Of a stretch of DNA of 6,272 nucleotides, positions 5,171-6,272 are shown piece by piece; position 1 is the stretch's first letter, and every line of letters begins with the position of its first letter. The notes beneath the pieces are model-generated. The model was given only the letters and a program-made list of their open reading frames with translations. It made no database searches and was not told the DNA's origin. This DNA is from an uncultured Verrucomicrobiae bacterium (GTDB lineage Bacteria; Verrucomicrobiota; Verrucomicrobiia; Verrucomicrobiales; DEV007). Location: assembly GCA_937898895.1 (NCBI GenBank), contig CALDKL010000408.1, forward strand, positions 1 through 6,272, written 5' to 3'. Position numbers and translations under genes: made by a program.

Positions 5171-6272
5171 ATGGCCGAGCCCGGACAATTTGCGCCGGTG
5201 GAAAGCACGGGTCCCGCGAGGGGACGCCTCAACGAATTCCAGCGGACGATGCTCCAATGGACGGGACTGCATCCCTACAATGCGGTCCACGTTGCGAAAA
5301 TCGATTTCGAGATCGAACAGGAGCGATTTCGGGATTGCGCTCGCCACGTTCTCGTCACGGCAGGCCTCACCAATTACTCCCTCGACGAAAGGCGGGGAAC
5401 GTTTCGCTACGAGGGTGGTCCGGCCGAGATCGAGGTGAGGGAGTTCTCGGACGGAGACGAAGCCGAAGCGGTCGTGTTCCGCGAGATGCAGCGCCAGCTC
5501 AACGAAGGCTTTGCCTACGGGGAGTGCTTCCAGCCGTTTCGTTTTTTTCTGGTGGCTGGGAATGGCGTGTCTTATGTCGGGCTCGCCTATTTTCATGTGG
5601 TGGCCGATGCCGAGTCCATTGGGCGTCTTCTGCTCGAGATCGTGGCCGCCTGTGGCGACAAGGTGCCGGGTCCCCTGCGAGACGGGGGGATGAGCCGACG
5701 GGGGAGTTCGCGGATTCCCCTGGGCGGCCCCTGGGCGGCGCTCAAGCGTCTCCGCGGAGCGTTTCGGAAATTCCAGGCCATGCGGCAGAGTCACCGCTCT
5801 CCGCCGAGTCGGGTGGAGTCCTACGACAATGCCTGGTTCCCCCGAAACCTCGATGAGCAGGCCTCTGCCCGGATTCTCGCCGAGGCAAAGGGCCGTGGCG
5901 TGCCTCTGAACGATCTCTGTCTGGCCGCCCTTCTCATCGCGGTGATCCCGGCGGCATCGCTCCGTTTTGAACGACGACGGAGGCACCTCTCGGTGGGCTG
6001 TGTCGTCAATTTGCGGCGAGATATCCCCGAGGCGAGGCGGGACGACTTCGGGCTCTTTCTCGGATCCTTTGCGGTGACGCATCCGACGCCGGTGGACATT
6101 TCCCTCGGGGAGATCCTTGCGAGCGTGCATCACCAGACAAAAGTGATCAAGCGAGACCGACTCTACCTCGCTTCCCGGCTCGAATTCAGGGCAAACCGCT
6201 TTCTCTTTTCCCGTCAGCGACCGGAACAACAGCGTCATTTTTATCGCAAGGCCTATCCCGTGTGGGGTAGCA
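5171..6272 (+). CDS. HxxxD-type acyltransferase / condensation-domain-like protein (3' end outside the window)
   Basis: The frame is open from the ATG at 5171 to the window edge, 367 codons without a stop, so the gene is partial. It resembles the CoA-dependent acyltransferase superfamily that includes NRPS condensation domains, alcohol acyltransferases and PapA/wax-ester-synthase proteins. Visible signs: an N-terminal LNEFQRTMLQW helix; the active-site motif H142-V-V-A-D146 in AYFHVVADAES (usual form HHxxxDG, so the first His and the Gly are replaced); the helix LNDLCLAALL (246-255); and VNLRRD (279-284) followed by FGLFLGSF (293-300), matching the conserved Asn/Arg strand and FGN-like loop. 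Residues 164-217 form a basic linker between the two halves. No signal peptide; probably cytoplasmic. It would join an acyl group to an alcohol or amine; the substrate is unknown. A TGA at 5138 in this frame excludes an earlier start, and there is no Shine-Dalgarno. It follows the alpha/beta hydrolase by 30 bases. Confidence 0.78.
   Translation, partial: MAEPGQFAPVESTGPARGRLNEFQRTMLQWTGLHPYNAVHVAKIDFEIEQERFRDCARHVLVTAGLTNYSLDERRGTFRYEGGPAEIEVREFSDGDEAEAVVFREMQRQLNEGFAYGECFQPFRFFLVAGNGVSYVGLAYFHVVADAESIGRLLLEIVAACGDKVPGPLRDGGMSRRGSSRIPLGGPWAALKRLRGAFRKFQAMRQSHRSPPSRVESYDNAWFPRNLDEQASARILAEAKGRGVPLNDLCLAALLIAVIPAASLRFERRRRHLSVGCVVNLRRDIPEARRDDFGLFLGSFAVTHPTPVDISLGEILASVHHQTKVIKRDRLYLASRLEFRANRFLFSRQRPEQQRHFYRKAYPVWGS

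Noticed and set aside
4721..6238. A 505-codon open frame on the minus strand opposite the hydrolase and acyltransferase genes
   Set aside because: Its translation is rich in Arg, His, Gly and Pro with no recognisable motif, as expected for the antisense of a GC-rich gene. The plus-strand genes carry a signal peptide, a catalytic triad and an HxxxD motif.

Overview
The window is GC-rich, gene-dense bacterial DNA with six protein genes: one on the minus strand, then five on the plus strand. The best guess is a member of the PVC group, most likely Verrucomicrobiota. This rests on three things: a secreted cytochrome with a planctomycete-type CxxCH...EHMPP domain followed by TDAGL-type leucine-rich repeats, a twin-arginine-exported ceramidase-like protein of the kind common in that group, and an unusual ZnuA-like protein with a DPAFW signature. 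This is inference from protein style; there is no rRNA or other marker gene. No RNA genes, mobile elements, CRISPR arrays or origins were seen.

Layout: (1) 11-1507, minus: a secreted modular protein with c-type heme domain, leucine-rich repeats, a Pro/Ala-rich spacer and a long charged helix. (2) 1508-1638: a divergent intergenic region with a 12-bp palindrome and a perfect 8-bp inverted repeat. (3) 1639-2013, plus: a group II truncated hemoglobin (GlbO type) with all its heme-pocket residues. (4) 2104-2988, plus: a secreted metal-binding protein of the ZnuA/TroA class, without transporter partners in the window and without two of the usual histidine ligands. (5) 3057-4454, plus: a Tat-exported hydrolase related to neutral ceramidase, lacking the usual nucleophilic serine. 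(6) 4568-5140, plus: a small secreted alpha/beta hydrolase with an intact Ser-Asp-His set. (7) 5171 to the window edge, plus: an HxxxD-type acyltransferase related to condensation domains, cut by the right edge. No gap between genes exceeds 131 bases.

The genes do not form one recognised pathway. Two groupings can be argued. The hemoglobin and metal-binding genes share an upstream element, GATCG(C)GGAAACTTTG, whose GGAAACTTTG core starts exactly 45 bases before each start codon; this suggests co-regulation and is the most distinctive regulatory signal here. The alpha/beta hydrolase and the acyltransferase are 30 bases apart, in the same frame, joined by a perfect 8-bp hairpin over the stop codon and the approach to the next start. 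They are probably co-transcribed and may act on acyl esters or lipids. The hydrolase gene also has a nested foldable leader. None of the six starts has a convincing Shine-Dalgarno sequence at normal spacing.
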